This document shows positions 23,601-35,470 of a stretch of DNA of 64,000 nt, one piece after another. Made by a program: the position numbers and the translations under genes. This DNA is from Takakia lepidozioides (lineage: Eukaryota > Streptophyta > Takakiopsida > Takakiales > Takakiaceae). Where the stretch lies: positions 34,887,053 through 34,951,052 of the forward strand of contig CM060732.1 of assembly GCA_030704615.1 (NCBI GenBank), in the 5' to 3' direction. Each line of letters opens with the position of its first letter. The stretch's first letter is position 1. The notes under the pieces are model-generated. The model was not told the DNA's origin. It saw only the letters and a program-made list of their open reading frames with translations, and did no database searches.

Positions 23601-25090
23601 CTGAAGTTCCTTCCACAACTGTATCATGCACATTCTATTAGATAACCTGATCTGATCATGAGACAGTTGCCCATAAAAAGTCTTTTCTCACCTCACCCTT
23701 TTCCTCTGTACTCTATGCTGGTTCTGTCAGTTGTGATCAATTTACCCCTCCTTTTGCTCTCATCTGTCCTGTACCTTGCCTACTACCTCCATTTTCATTT
23801 CGTATTAAAAATGGGTAATTAGGCAAAAAACATTACCAACTGGAGTGCTGGACTTTGCATCACGAGCGGATGGTATGCGCAGTGATACACCCGTATCTGT
23901 CTCTATCTTCTGCTTCACACATCCTCTGCAAAGGCAGATATATCCAATCGAGTTTGTGGATGCAAGTCTGCATACAGTGCCAAATAGAAGGCCAACCTCC
24001 ACATTTCGGAGGATGAGAAGATTTTGTTCACTTCCCTCCCTCTCTTTCTCTTCCACTATGAGGATCAGAAATGCTTGGCAGCTTACCTGCACGAGGCCTT
24101 GACCCTTAGACAATCCCTCGAGCAGTAGTTGTTTTTTTTCGGCTCTGGTTTTGTTTCCTCTCTCATGTTTTTTTCCCATTTTGTCCCATAAGCTCTTGAG
24201 CTTTCTGCGACGTTATAAAGTACCATTTCATTTCATTTCACTTCTCTGTCTTCAAACTGTCCCACTCTTCAGTCCCGGCTTAGTTTGGGACATGGCACCC
24301 AACCGCAATAAACTTGTGACTGCATTTGTAAATAAGGTTTTGAAGAGATGAAAGACAAGGGAGACAAGATCAGCTGCAAACCATACCCCTTCCCTACCAG
24401 AAATCGCAGAAGCAAAGGATCCACCTGTTCCACAATGCCCACCCTTCCAGTTACTCGACATTGAGAATGTCTGCAATTTTCCATTTACATGGGGAGCTGA
24501 CCATGGCGCGACTGTGAACGTGATTCAAAGTTTTCTCAAGGGTTCCTTGAGCTTGCTGCTACTATGCCCCAGGGTATCCCTTTATGAAACTAACAGCCTC
24601 CAAACTTGACCACATGATACATAACTGCACTACCCAACTCTCCCTTGAGTGCAAAGAGAACCCACCTTAATTGACGTTGAATGTGTTCTAGAGCCGTCAC
24701 AAGCTCCATTATTACTTTCACCCTCCAACCCTGTGGTAATTCCCTCCAGAGCCTCGACATCTGCCAGGACTCACTCGTTGGGTCTTAGCGCCGACTATGC
24801 CAAAACTACCAGGCGCTCAAAAGCTATCGATAGGGGATAGGCAGAGGATGGAATAGAAGAGAAGATTAGAAGATTGGAATCTTAAGTGCACCTGGAGGTG
24901 AATGATCTTCTGGAATCTGATTAGGTGAGACATTCAATTGGTCAACTGCGTCAGCCATGTGAACTCCACTCATACCACGCCTTTGCCTCTTTCGCTTAGT
25001 CTCTCGCAGGACTGCCAAAGATGTCTTTAGATCCAGGCCGTCTCTCATATTTCTGTTTGTCACTGGGGCCACTGCCCATGAGGAGGAGGA
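17664..25090 (-). CDS. KH-domain plus 2H-phosphoesterase protein, ASCC1-like
   Basis: The exons join in frame except at one upstream junction. 24892 and upward: low-complexity N-terminal part. 24666-24760: DVEALEGITTG. About 24387-24477: IVEQVDPLLLRFLVGKG. 23837-23925: GCVKQKIETDTGVSLRIPS. 23551-23618: VVEGTSEEAAEAAIQQIRQI. About 22940-23229: SHFISLPLAL. 22688-22800: KPATFHLTVLMLKLWNEDRV. 19049-19114, 18761-18851 and 18497-18564: DAFVEAGLVLEKD. 18027-18064: LHATLMNTSHRK. 17664-17835: AHLSQRFVYDQNGYYQCC, then stop. This gives a KH domain with a GKGG loop split by an intron, then a 2H phosphoesterase fold with motifs HLT and HAT, as in human ASCC1. That protein binds RNA and belongs to the alkylation-damage response complex. 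The start codon and the junction into the KH exon at 24477 are not settled. The intron 19115-22687 is filled with LINE sequence. Confidence 0.87.
20398..21994 (+). pseudogene. LINE reverse-transcriptase fragment
   Basis: It begins abruptly at 20456 within the palm (LWFRLWSCGIKGKMW). IDQGVAQGCTLSPLLFNVFI is the conserved segment before the catalytic site, which reads YDDFAGIG at about 20712 after a one-base frame change. A thumb-like region and a terminal zinc-finger part follow (MCGQSEDSIHFLIHCPGF, 21660). A stop (TAA) falls at about 21136. It is 5' truncated and preceded by an inverted 60-bp scrap of the same family's 3' end (20398-20455). It lies in an intron of the ASCC1-like gene, in antisense to it. 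Confidence 0.85.
22045..22505 (-). pseudogene. Inverted LINE 3' copy forming a palindrome
   Basis: 22102-22505 is a near-identical reverse complement of 21591-21994. It ends at 22102-22050 with the LINE reading frame terminus (GHKATANNVL, stop). The two arms of about 400 bp are separated by about 107 bp. High identity implies a recent event such as twin priming or inverted duplication. Confidence 0.82.
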
Positions 25091-27480
25091 TGGTGGGTCG
25101 GGCCTCAGCCACTTGGTAAAATGCTCCTGAAATGATCTGAACAATGTGAGCTCCCAATGGTTTGATTTATGCCAGTGCTTAAGCAACTGGGTGAATGAGT
25201 GTAATTCGAACAGTCGCCACTGTGACGAATTGTGCCTGCTCACGAGTAGGCTTAATACTGCACCCACACAGCAGAGGTTTCTTAGTGCTCACACCCAAAC
25301 AAGATCGACACCAAAAACTTTAGGTTCCTGACAGAGCCACCTACCTCCTTTCGTGTCTCTATGGATTTCCTTAATGTGTATGAGGGCGAGTTACAGATTT
25401 TCCAATGAAGGGATGGTACGCAACTATTACCTGCATAGATTTGAAGGGTAGGATCAAACTCCGGTTTGTAGTTCGCCAGATCATCGAATGAACGAACAAG
25501 ACCACCCAACAGATCCCACCAGATTGCGTGCAAATTTCGAGATTTTATTCAAACCAAGATAAGAGTTAGGGAAGAGGGAAGGGGAAAAAAGACAGAAATG
25601 AAGTCTAGAGAGGGCCACAAGGAGAGTAGATTCTAGTTTAGTCCTGGACGCGAGAGAAGAATCACAAAACGTTCAGTGAAAGATGGCTTTGGGATAATCA
25701 GTTGTCACGAATCGGACCGGCTCTGGGCCTGCGGTGATGTATTCCAGTCCAATTGCTTCTAACAGCAGCTTCAAGACATGAGCCAACTGACACGCTGCCT
25801 GCTCCAGCTCCGCGAGCAAACTACCGTTTGGTAAGGGCCCCGCTTCCAGCCTTCTGCATTTTCGGATTCTTGTTTTTGGATTGTTGTGTGTCCTGACAGA
25901 ACGAATTCCAATTTGATGTCCGAGTGCTTGCACATCTGAGTAGTGGTTGTTGGTCTAATGGCGGTATGCAGTATGCACTTGAGAAGTTGGAACTCACAAA
26001 TATGCTATAGCAATCTCTCAATGCCCCCGCAGGAATGAGCATGGAAGTCAAGGACAAAATTTCGGAGAGAGCTGGTCACGTAGCTTCGGAGGTCTCCGTT
26101 ACTCCAGTGGGGCAAGGCCTTGCAAGTATGAACACCGCCTGGCCACTGTTTTGGAAAGAGTTTTGAGCACTTCCATCAGATGAAAGTGAAGATATCTAGC
26201 CTTTGCCTCCGACAGGTTAACCGTCTATGGGTTCTAGCCTTTCAGAAACTTTGAGCAGGTTATACGAATCCCATACACATTGAGCCTTGTTCTGAATGTT
26301 TCTTCACAAATAACTGGATTCATGAGCAGTGGCATTAGAAGCATTCAACATGGACTCCCAACAATTTCACATTCAGCACCCTTCCTGTGCGATTGCTAGA
26401 AGCTCAGTGGCTGGCTCTATGGACGGTTAGAAACACAGGCAGGAATCATTAGGGGATTACATGATGGATATAGAGACCAGAAGGTCAGATCTAAGTGAAG
26501 TTAAAAGAATCACGTTTGTTTATGGGGTTCAACCCAACATGTGCGCAGGCAAACATTTTAAGGGCAGCAGGGCTGTCTGTGCATGTGTATTGGGAGAGAG
26601 GGATCCCCCTTTCTTCTGTGAAGAGATAACAAAAATTAATGGGTCTGCACAGATTACAAAAAGTTTTGGGCTGACTGTCTACTCTACTACACCCATGAAA
26701 CCTTTGAGTACATCCCACACCATCCAAAGATTGATGGGAGCTCATGCCATCTCAATCAATCTTCATTCACTTTGCCTCATGCAGATCAACCTGCAGTCGT
26801 ATGCTACTGGGCACAAATTATTTTCAACATGCAATCAGTCAGAATTCCTTGTGTACAAGATTGTGCATATCCTGATGTATCTGGCCTGGTTTTGAAATGC
26901 TCAGGAGGACTTAGGCATCAAATCTGGTTACAGGGAGTTGAGTGTTGGGGCACTCACATGATACTAGAAAGCCACTGCTCGTCCAGCCCCTACACATGTA
27001 ACTGTTACATCTAGTCTCCAAAAGTTTACGTTGAGGCAAGGAGGCATGCAGAGATTAGTCTTTGAATAACTGAAAATAGCTTGTGTCACCCTGCATGACT
27101 CATGTGGGAACTGTCTCTTTCTGTTTCCCTACATCTCATCCTCTCCATCTGTCGACTTCCGTCCATCTCTCTACCATTCCACGAACAGCTGTTCTGAGCG
27201 AAGAACTGCAATCGCACGTTTCTGCTGCAGCTGCACAGAGTTAAACCTTCTCTCTCTGGTAGGCCAGGCCACGCTAGCCACATATTGGAGCCATCAAGAT
27301 CATGATTTGGCAGGGGCACTCTTGTCGTTGGTGACCTCCACCGCAGTCGTATTTTGTGCTACATAGGGCTTGAACTGGATTCACAAAACCCAATATTCAG
27401 GAATGTCGATCAAAGGATGAACCCTAAACCTCCAGTCGTTCAAAGGACACTGAATACTTGGGAGAAAGAAACATGGATCA
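25091..27480. other. Stretch without a recognisable gene
   Basis: Several short open frames exist (for example 25267-24866 on the minus strand, which may contain the 5' exon of the ASCC1-like gene, and 26461-26895 on the plus strand). None shows a known domain or a convincing exon series. It may hold 5' exons and promoter of the ASCC1-like gene and the 3' end of the mL41 gene. Confidence 0.4.
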
Positions 27481-27539
27481 ACCCTGAACCTTATGTGACA
27501 GAGAAATCAGGAGAAACCCAAGTTCCAACGCCTGCATAC

Positions 27540-27877
27540 CTTGCAGTTGGTCAAATCTGGAACAATGTACTTGGGCAGCTTCTCCTCCATCAACACGTAG
27601 CCTGTATCCATACCCAACCAGTCGACCCAACATACAAATATGAGTCCGAGGTTCAAAATACACAATCTCTCCACAGAGATCCAGATGAAAACTCCAAGGC
27701 TGAAATCAAAGACAGACGCAGACAGAAGATACCTTTGCTAGTATGGCGACCAGTAGACTTGCAACCCTTTCCCTTGTAAAAATTTCGAGGACCTCTTTTC
27801 GATGTGAGAGCGCTGATCCCAGTCTTGGGGACTGATCGGCCACCTCGCAGAAAGCCCATCAGCACCCCGAGGGCCAT
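27540..27877 (-). CDS. Mitochondrial ribosomal protein mL41 (L27-like), partial model
   Basis: Exon 1 (27733-27877) starts with MALGVLMGFLRGGRSVPKTG and continues SKRGPRNFYKGKGCKSTGRH. Exon 2 (27540-27601) encodes YVLMEEKLPKYIVPDLTNCK. Splice phases match (GT/AG, phase 1), giving KGYV across the junction. KRGPRNFYKGKG and LPKYIVPDL are the signature segments of mL41, a component of the mitoribosome large subunit. The usual next segment (LKPYV) was not found, so the last exon and the stop are unresolved. A minus-strand open stretch at about 27160-27290 is a weak candidate. The gene is head to head with the bL21m gene. Confidence 0.8.
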
Positions 27878-28235
27878 CGTTCCTGCAATGGAGCTTTGGA
27901 GACCAAGACTAGAGCTTGAGCCTTGCAGTTACCGGGGATGGCCGGTTTACGCATCATCAGGTTCGCTAGGGTGACCCCTGATATCCGGTCCATAACAGTG
28001 GATACCACAGTGGATACCGGCCATTTCCGGTACTTGTGGACTGGGTTTTGGCAGAGCTGCAGTCTGGTTGTGGGCCTCCTCGCTCTGAGGGCAAATGCGA
28101 ATGATGCGAATGGCGGGCGGTTTCCAGAGTTGAAGAATCACAAGCATGACTGGCACAATCCGACTTGCTTTCCTAGATTTCCTGTGATCGCGAAAGCATG
28201 AAGGGTTTTGTGTAAGTTGTTAAGCAGAGGTGGCT
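27878..28235. promoter_or_regulatory. Shared intergenic region of two divergent mitoribosomal genes
   Basis: Only 358 bp separate the ATG of mL41 (27877, minus) from the ATG of bL21m (28236, plus). The region must contain both promoters and both 5' untranslated regions. No clear TATA box is seen on either strand. A short internal repeat is present: GTGGATACCACAGTGGATAC near 27999-28018, next to a CCGGCCATTTCCGG palindrome. Confidence 0.6.
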
Positions 28236-30620
28236 ATGGCGGTACGCTTGCTCATCTCGAGCGCCCTAAGGAAAGTCCGCCACACTCATTCACCCTTCAC
28301 AGGGCTCGGTCCTCCCAATGAGTGGTCGCAATCATTCTCTATCTCTTCCCTCTCATCCTGCTATCTCTCCGAGTTACCATGGATCGCATTGGAAGGCATG
28401 CTGGGAGGTGCGGAGAGAATGCGGGGCTTTGGCAGTCCTCGTACCTGTTCAAATTTGATGCAATCTACACAGGCAGCGCGGCTCTATAGCACGGGGCTGG
28501 CAGCTGGAGAATCTTTAGATGGGGAAACTGTCTCGGAACCTAATAAAGGCAAGGAGGCCTCCGAGGAGAAAGGTAGGATTACAACACCCAGGGGATTTGA
28601 GCTGACTCCAGTGGAACGCGATCTGGCAGATAAAGTTGGCTACCGGGTGATTGCCCGATACACTTCAGACGACTTTGGACGGAAAAAGCCTCCGAAGGCT
28701 TTCGCCGTTGTTCAGGTTCTCCTCTCGCTCACGACATTTCTGCCCATTCTATGTGACCTTGGGAGTTCTCTTTGTCTGCGTGTGTTCGACTTGTCAGGAG
28801 GTTGAAGGATTAAGAGAGAAGGATTAAGAAAGGAACTTGACATCGGTGGACTTATGCCAGGCAATTTCTGCATTACTATGCTTCTGATGGCAAATCAGGC
28901 CCAACGATCTGCTGTAAGGGTATTTGTCCCCTACATGTTGAAAACAGTTGGACTCACCTGAAAACTAGAATTGCCGGCCTGCCCTCCACTAGATATTTGT
29001 GGTCGGGTTGGCGTCCTGGAAGTGTTGAAACCTCAGACTCAACCTAGTGACTGACTGTTGAAGAAACACCCACCACCACCAGAAAACCCCCCAAGAAAAC
29101 CCACAATACGCATTTTTTGTCACTTGTAGACTTCATAAAAAAAAATCATCTTCTTTTGTCTTCTTTTTCCTCTCCCTTCCCTGCTCTTTTACGGCTCCGT
29201 CCAAAGAGATTCTATCTTTGGTTATAGGTTACAGGATGAGTACACACAGCTTTCTCTCACACACTTGCACACTCACTCAAGTAGAGGATCCGAAAGTGTG
29301 TACCAGCTCTTTCTCATAAGGATGTGGGGTCTGTCATATGGTGCCTGAACAGATTGGCTCTCATCAGTTCAAGGTGTCACCTGGTGACCTTATATACACA
29401 GAAAAGCTCAAGTTTGCTGACATCAATGATAAGGTACTTTTGCTAGGTCGTTGCGTCTGGTGAATTTTGTTCGGGTTTTGTTTTGAAGGGGCCAGCTCTC
29501 TGCCATACCTTGCTACTACAATGTGTTGGTTCCCTTATCGCAGGTGCACATGTATGAGCAATCAACCCTGATATGTGCTTGGAGTGTCACCAGTGACAGG
29601 CTTTTGTTTGGTTTTTTTGTTGCAGCTGATGCTCAGCAAGGTGCTTTTGCTTGGGTCAAAGACACAGACAGTGGTGGGTCGGCCAGTTGTGCCCAAAGCT
29701 GCGGTTTTTGCAGTTGTTGAAGAACATGTAAGTCCATGTCGAAACTATGTAGAGGAGGAGTGATTGTACAATTTTTTCAATAATCCACCTTTCCAATATG
29801 CAGAGGAATGAGTGGTTCTGCTGTGACCAAGTGCTTCTGTTCTCCCTCTTATGAACATTCTGTAATGATGAGGGGGAAACGTTTAGTGTCTGCTGACTCA
29901 ATCTTAGCTCTAACTCCTCTTCTTGGAGTCGTCAGTTTTTGAAGGGCAGGGGAAAGTTGGAAGAATGTCTGCTGTGTAGAGACAAGCCCATGTTAGGAAT
30001 TGTTGGAGTTAGACGAGGTGGCCCAGGGGGTGTGGCTAAAATAGATGATGTCATACTTAGTCTTGTCTGCGGATTGTCTTACTCATGAAGTATCACTGTG
30101 CTCTTGGTTGCAGGCATTAGATGAGAAAGTCATAATTTTCAAGAAGAAGCGGCGAAAAAACTATCGGCGTACAACTGGTCACCGCCAAGTAAGGCTTCTA
30201 CTAGTCTGGGCTTTCTGTGGATGTTATAAAATTCCTTTCTAATGTGATGTTTAATTTTCTTTTGTGGTTGTATTTTGTCACTTATGAGCCTGCCGTCAAT
30301 GTGAGATACTTATGCCTCTCTTTCTGTCAGTGCTGAAGCCCCATGTCATGCTTTTTATCATGATGTGCCAGTCAGAGTGGATGCTAACTAATCAACAATT
30401 ATCAACACAGTCAACAATGTAACTGGATTTCCTGTCTTCTTGGTTGTATTTGAAAGTTCTATGGGTGCTTGTGCAGGAGCTGACAAGGCTTAGAATATTG
30501 GACATCAAAGGCATTGAAGAGCCTGTGAGGATGGAGGTCGTGGCCAAGCTTTCTAAGCCAAGAAAGGTAATGGCACCTTCAGTTGTTGAAAAGGAGCAAG
30601 GTACCCCAATGGTTACCTAA
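28236..30620 (+). CDS. Mitochondrial ribosomal protein bL21m
   Basis: Five exons join in frame with GT/AG borders: 28236-28715, 29353-29433, 29626-29727, 30114-30188 and 30477-30566. All junctions are in phase 0. The product starts with an Arg/Ser-rich, acid-poor stretch (MAVRLLISSALRKVR), a mitochondrial targeting signal. It then reads FAVVQ-IGSHQFKVSPGDLIYTEKL, KVLLLGSKTQTVVGRPVV, and FKKKRRKNYRRTTGHRQ-ELTRLRI. The last is the conserved L21 signature that binds 23S-type rRNA. Total length is about 276 residues, close to plant bL21m (Arabidopsis NFD1). The 3' end is uncertain: reading on from 30566 adds 17 residues to a TAA at 30618-30620, or the GTAATG after PRK is a splice donor. Confidence 0.93.
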
Positions 30621-31084
30621 GGATGGCAACATCTTCGTAGTTTTACGATATTCTTGGTTAACCTCTCCACTTCCACAAGGAGGTGGAGTTGGTGAGGTGA
30701 GGGCATTTGGGAAACGAGGCAGGGGGGTGGGGGGTGTGCACTGGAAAAGGAAGAAAATCAAAACTCTTCTACATTTGTACATTTGAATCAATTTTGCCAG
30801 GTACGCAGCAGGCATTTGTTTTCTTGGGCTCCATCCTTATATTACAAGCACACAGGACTAAAAAACAAAAGAGTAACTGGCTGCAACAAATTTGCTCACG
30901 GAGACACTTGAAAGGCCTGGAGGACCTGAACCCCATTACAATTACTACAAGGCCAAGAGGTGGGTTGAATCTTAGAGATTGATGGCCGCTTTACACTAGG
31001 GTCTAAGCAGTGTAGGGACCAACATCCAAGTGTTTGTATTGGTTTGGCGTTGCATTTTGGCTCAACTTGGCTTCACACTTGGTC

Positions 31085-31900
31085 CAACAATAAATAGATG
31101 CAGAAAGGTAAAGGAGATTGTAATTGCCCAATGTATGGGCAACATGAAAACAATATCCGTTTTCTGATACACTGTCAGGGCTATTCTTACCATTGAGTGA
31201 CCCTCTTCAGGAACATGAAGAACATGGTTCCTTGACCTCTGTTCATCAACTTCCAAAAGCTCGAGGCAGAGCCTGAAGCAATGGCCCTGTTGAGTTCTAA
31301 CTTTTGGGCTGCTCACACAGAACAGATTTGATGCTTGTGTGAAGGGCTTTCTAGAGGATATGTGGAAAGCCCAGACTAATATAACTGTTTATATCAAGGT
31401 GATTCTGACTTCTGGAGTGAGCCCTTCAAAGGTAGTGTCTATTCCCTCTCATACGGTCCAAACTGGGGTGGGGTCTATAGCCACAAGACTATACTGCAAA
31501 CAAAGTCTTACGAGTGCATTCGACATGTATACATCTCTTCTCTCTAGGTCAGATGGTGGGTTCGACTGAATTGCATGTCTACTACCAGATATAGGGCGGT
31601 GGTGAACAATAAATACATGTTGAGAGGAAGAATTGCCCGATTTACTGCCAGCCTGCAGACTATCTCCATTTTCTGATAGGTTGTCCGAGATTAGGTTGTC
31701 CAGGGTAATCTCACCTGGAGAGTGATCCTTTTCAGGAATATCAAGAACATAGTTCCTGCCTCTCTGTTCACCAACTTCGAAAATCTTGAGGCTGAGCCTA
31801 AAGCCCTGGACCTGTTGGGGTCTAATTGCTGGGCAACTCACAAACAGCAGATTGGGAACTTCATCTTTATTCGCAAATTCCGTCTGAAATATAGTCTCTC
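31085..31900 (+). pseudogene. Decayed LINE 3' fragments
   Basis: 31090-31530 and 31625-31895 are two diverged copies of the zinc-finger end of the LINE at 21600-21990. Examples are the reading around ATGTATGGGCAACATGAA and the block GCTTGTGTGAAGGGCTTTCT near 31330. Both carry many stops. Confidence 0.65.
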
Positions 31901-33039
31901 AGATTAGGTCCGATAACTTGCCTGTGAAGTTTGCCATTCCTCAAAAGTACACAAAACCAAGCAATAAGTGTCCAGGTTAGCTAGGGAGTTGGAAGTTTGT
32001 GTCTAAACTTGTCAATTGACAACGACTGGCATCACTTTGCCAAGCCTTCCCTCAACATCTTTTTGACAGCAAGAACTATCAAGACCCGATTATGGGTAGA
32101 TTGCACCATGGTAGCTCACTACTTGACCTTTCCCCCAAAAAAGAAGGGAAGGGATCTCTAGAGGGAAACAACTTGCAACAGACTGCACTGAGGGACTCAC
32201 TCCCTCACAAGTTTAATGGATCCTTCTTTTGTGGTTTTTTTATCAGTAAGTTATGTAAGATACCGATCTTCAAGACATCTGGCAACTTCTCAACAGGCTA
32301 ATAGGTAGTGCATAGAAATGTGAACACAATTTATCTTTGGAATGTATATGCTCAGGTGATAACTGGTAAGGGAACATCAGGATGAGGATCCAACTCACAA
32401 GAAGACATGCCCCACCAGATCATGGCCTTCATCTTCAACGCAATCCAAAGCTGTATATCTAGAAAATGGCTTTCACCTCATCACCTGACATTGACGTTTT
32501 TATGAACTTGTGAACTCTTGGTATTGAAAAGCACTCCTGTGATGATCTCACATTCGGTTTCATCCTGCTTGATGGTTTTCTCTCCGTATTAGTTATTGGG
32601 TTCCTCCCCCGCCCACTATTGGTGTCTGCTTTACTGTCCCTTGGGGTTTTATTTTTTCCCCTGATCAAGAAAATTTTGAGGCTGACTTCCCCTCTTAAAA
32701 ACCAAAAAAGAAGAAGAAAAACACTTGTGGAAAGTGTGCAGAATGTCTCATAATGAGCTCAGGATTGAGTATGTGATTGAATGTCTTCCAAGCGGAAGTG
32801 ACTTACATGTACTGCTCTTGATAAAGCTCAGTCCTCTTTTAAAGGACCATGAGATCGGTTTCGACTTGATCATAAATTATGTACATATGAATTGTGATCT
32901 GAAGAGGATTTTCACTGACTAGTCGGCTGAATCAAGACCATCGAGTTTGAATCATGACATGACTATACTACCTCTACGGGTCAAGTAACTTGTTATAAGG
33001 GACGCAGGCCTGGTGTAGCTGGAAGCTGGTTCTACAAGT
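31901..33039. other. No gene; contains a LINE 3' tail
   Basis: A T/C-rich end with GAGGCTGACTTCCCCTCTTA followed by an A-rich tail lies at about 32530-32725. Nothing else is recognised. Confidence 0.45.
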
Positions 33040-35229
33040 CTAGCAGCTTCCATGGGCAAAAGGGCCGGGAGTTCCAGTCCATCCTTCAACACACTTGAGG
33101 AGAGGAGCCACTAGTTTTCCATCTGAGATGGCCTCATACACCTTCTCAATCTCTTGGCCCGGAGACACACTTCTCAACCCTGACAACAACTGCGTGCCCA
33201 ACTCTGAGCGCACAAACTTGTAGAGAGGGTACGTTCTGCACTCCTCAATCCGGTTCGGTACCGCGGAGTATCCCTTGTTATCGTAGGCCTCACGGACTAG
33301 CGGTACCTTAGCATTCAGGCATGTGGTCAACTCTTCTTCAAAGGCAGAAATCCTGTGGAACACAGAGGTGGATTCCAATTTCTCGTTCTTGGGGTTTTGG
33401 AGAGCATGTTGCACCAACACTTCCCTCAACTTTTGCATCAGAGGGTACGACAGACTTGCTGCATCGTCGATGTAGCTGAATACAGGTTGGCAGTTCACCA
33501 CGCGTAACAGATCTTTCTCGCAGAACCGTGCTGGCAAAAGTGCACCGTTGCTGCCTGTGAAGAGCGTCTTCTTGGCAACCTGGGAAACAATTTGCTTGAC
33601 TGTCGTCTGCATTGTCTCCTCAATGTGACGAAGGTCGATGGCCTGGCACAGACCTACCAAGAATGTGGAGCTCATGAGCTTAAGAATCTCAATAGATTCC
33701 TCAGTCTTGCGGGCGGACACCAAACCCAGCGAGTTCACATCCTGGTTGTGCTGCTCAGCACTTTGTACGTGGGTGGTCACTGGGTTGGCCAAGTAGTTCA
33801 GCTCTGAGAGGTAGGAAGCCATGGCTATCTCCCCTCCCTTCATGCCATAGTCCAGGCTGGGGTTAGGTCCTCCGCTCAGGTTTGAGGGCAACCCATTGTT
33901 GTAGTAGTCGTTGACCAGCTCAGAGAACTGTGCAAACATGAGCTTCCCAATCGCAGCGATGGCCAACCGCATGTTGTCCATGGAGACTCCAATGGGGGTG
34001 CCTTGGAAGTTTCCGCCATGAAGGGCTCTGTCCCCGGCGGCGTCGATGATTGGGTTATCGTTCACCGAGTTGATTTCTCTTTGAATGGCGTGCGTTGCAT
34101 TGCGAATTACCTCCACCTGCGGGCCCAGCCATTGCGGGGATGTACGCAGCGCATATCGATCCTGCTTGGGTTTCGTCAGCGGGTCAGTCTCATGCAACTG
34201 TGCAGCCGCCTTCATGTAGGAGCTTCCATCGAGCACCCACTCCATAATCGCAGCCGCCTCCATCTGGCCTGGGTGGTGCTTTAGTTTGTGCGTCAGCGGG
34301 TCAGCGAACTCGGGCTTTCCTTGCATCACTTCACAGAACAGTGCAGACAGAACTTCAGCCAGTAGCACCATCACATTGGCATCAAAGCACACAGTGGAAG
34401 CCAAGGCTGACCCCACCGCTGTTCCGTTGACAATGGCCAGGCCTTCCTTCGGCTGCAATTCAAACGGTTTCTCGACCCCAGCGAGCCTCAGAGCTTCCAA
34501 GGCAGACACCTCCGTTCCGTCCTCGGTCACGGCTCTGGAGTTGGGTCTGTTTGTAAGCAGTCCCGCGATGTAAGACAATGGAACAAGGTCTCCTGAAGCA
34601 GTAACGGTTCCGCGCAGTGGCAACTTGGGTGTGACATTTGCATTTAGAAGCTTTTCCATGGCTTCCAGAATCTCCCACCGAATTCCTGAGTATCCCTGCA
34701 TCAATGTATTGGTGCGCACAAGCATGGCTGCTCGCGTGGTGCACGTCGGGAGGCTGTTGCCCTTCCCGAGGACTCCCGCATTCAGAAACCTAATTAGCTC
34801 TCTCTGGAGCTCCACTCCTTGCTGTGTCCGCCGGTGAGAGGTGGCTCCAAAACCAGTTGTGACGCCATAGATATCACCCCCGTTCATGATCTTCTGCAGA
34901 ACCCAGTTGGAGCTTTCATCTACTCGATTCTTGGCATTGGCAGCATCCAGCACCACTCTCACTTCTGGTCGGCGGGCCACGGCTGCCACCTGACCTACCG
35001 TCAAAGTCACCCCTTCAATGGCTACTTCGGTTGCCTCATAGAATGTTTTCACCATATCTTTAACCTCGTCCAAATGGCTGCTTTTCATGGCTGCCGCTGC
35101 TCGCGCCCAGTTTAGAGGATCCGCAAGCTGGACGTCAGAAGAACAAAAACAATCAGCTCCAGTATGGTATTGCAAGGATTTCGCTGCATTTCCGTTCATG
35201 GTCGCCTGAGCTTCGTTGGCCATCACCAT
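33040..35229 (-). CDS. PAL: Phenylalanine ammonia-lyase
   Basis: A single uninterrupted frame of 729 residues has the full length of plant PAL. The enzyme deaminates L-phenylalanine to trans-cinnamate and opens the phenylpropanoid pathway. Visible features: [17 protein letters not shown], with Ala-Ser-Gly at about 211-213 forming the MIO cofactor; [10 protein letters not shown], with the catalytic Tyr at about 121; [27 protein letters not shown]; and Phe148-Leu149 in LIRFLNAG, where the Phe indicates preference for Phe over Tyr. The C-terminus [14 protein letters not shown] lacks the usual angiosperm ending. The first ATG of the frame is used as start; another lies two codons on. There is no intron, unlike most angiosperm PAL genes. 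No frame break or missing active-site residue is seen, so this is likely a working gene. Confidence 0.97.
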   Translation of the reverse strand: MVMANEAQATMNGNAAKSLQYHTGADCFCSSDVQLADPLNWARAAAAMKSSHLDEVKDMVKTFYEATEVAIEGVTLTVGQVAAVARRPEVRVVLDAANAKNRVDESSNWVLQKIMNGGDIYGVTTGFGATSHRRTQQGVELQRELIRFLNAGVLGKGNSLPTCTTRAAMLVRTNTLMQGYSGIRWEILEAMEKLLNANVTPKLPLRGTVTASGDLVPLSYIAGLLTNRPNSRAVTEDGTEVSALEALRLAGVEKPFELQPKEGLAIVNGTAVGSALASTVCFDANVMVLLAEVLSALFCEVMQGKPEFADPLTHKLKHHPGQMEAAAIMEWVLDGSSYMKAAAQLHETDPLTKPKQDRYALRTSPQWLGPQVEVIRNATHAIQREINSVNDNPIIDAAGDRALHGGNFQGTPIGVSMDNMRLAIAAIGKLMFAQFSELVNDYYNNGLPSNLSGGPNPSLDYGMKGGEIAMASYLSELNYLANPVTTHVQSAEQHNQDVNSLGLVSARKTEESIEILKLMSSTFLVGLCQAIDLRHIEETMQTTVKQIVSQVAKKTLFTGSNGALLPARFCEKDLLRVVNCQPVFSYIDDAASLSYPLMQKLREVLVQHALQNPKNEKLESTSVFHRISAFEEELTTCLNAKVPLVREAYDNKGYSAVPNRIEECRTYPLYKFVRSELGTQLLSGLRSVSPGQEIEKVYEAISDGKLVAPLLKCVEGWTGTPGPFAHGSC

Positions 35230-35470
35230 TCTGCTGCTGGGATTAGAGCGAGACCCTTCGAGAGGTTGTACAACCTGGCAACGACTGACTAGTGCTGGAT
35301 TGAGGGAGCGGTGTATGCCGAGCAGCTCTGAATCTGTAGAGATAAAAATTGGGGAGGCCGGGAGAGAATGCAGACTGTATATTGTTTGCCCGTCTACAAC
35401 CCAGCTAGACGAGGTTGCTGTGATGCTGAGAGCAGGAATGTGAAGGTGCTCTTTATACGTTGTTTGAAGC
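35230..35470 (-). promoter_or_regulatory. PAL core promoter and 5' leader
   Basis: On the minus strand a TATA box (TATAAAG, at 35451-35457) lies about 220 bp upstream of the PAL start codon. This would place transcription start near 35425 and leave a leader of about 190 bases. The box is inferred by sequence and position only. Confidence 0.5.

Noticed and set aside
27160-27290. Last exon of mL41
   Set aside because: The minus-strand reading has a weak YVA-like match, but no acceptor AG lies at the required place and the expected LKPYV is absent, so it was not included in the model.
28236-28805. Exon 1 of bL21m as a complete separate protein
   Set aside because: The frame after FAVVQ at 28715 is intron read-through. 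The L21 domain continues in four later exons with matching phases.
33592-35115. Plus-strand open frames over the PAL gene
   Set aside because: They are opposite-strand shadows of the conserved PAL coding sequence and match no family.
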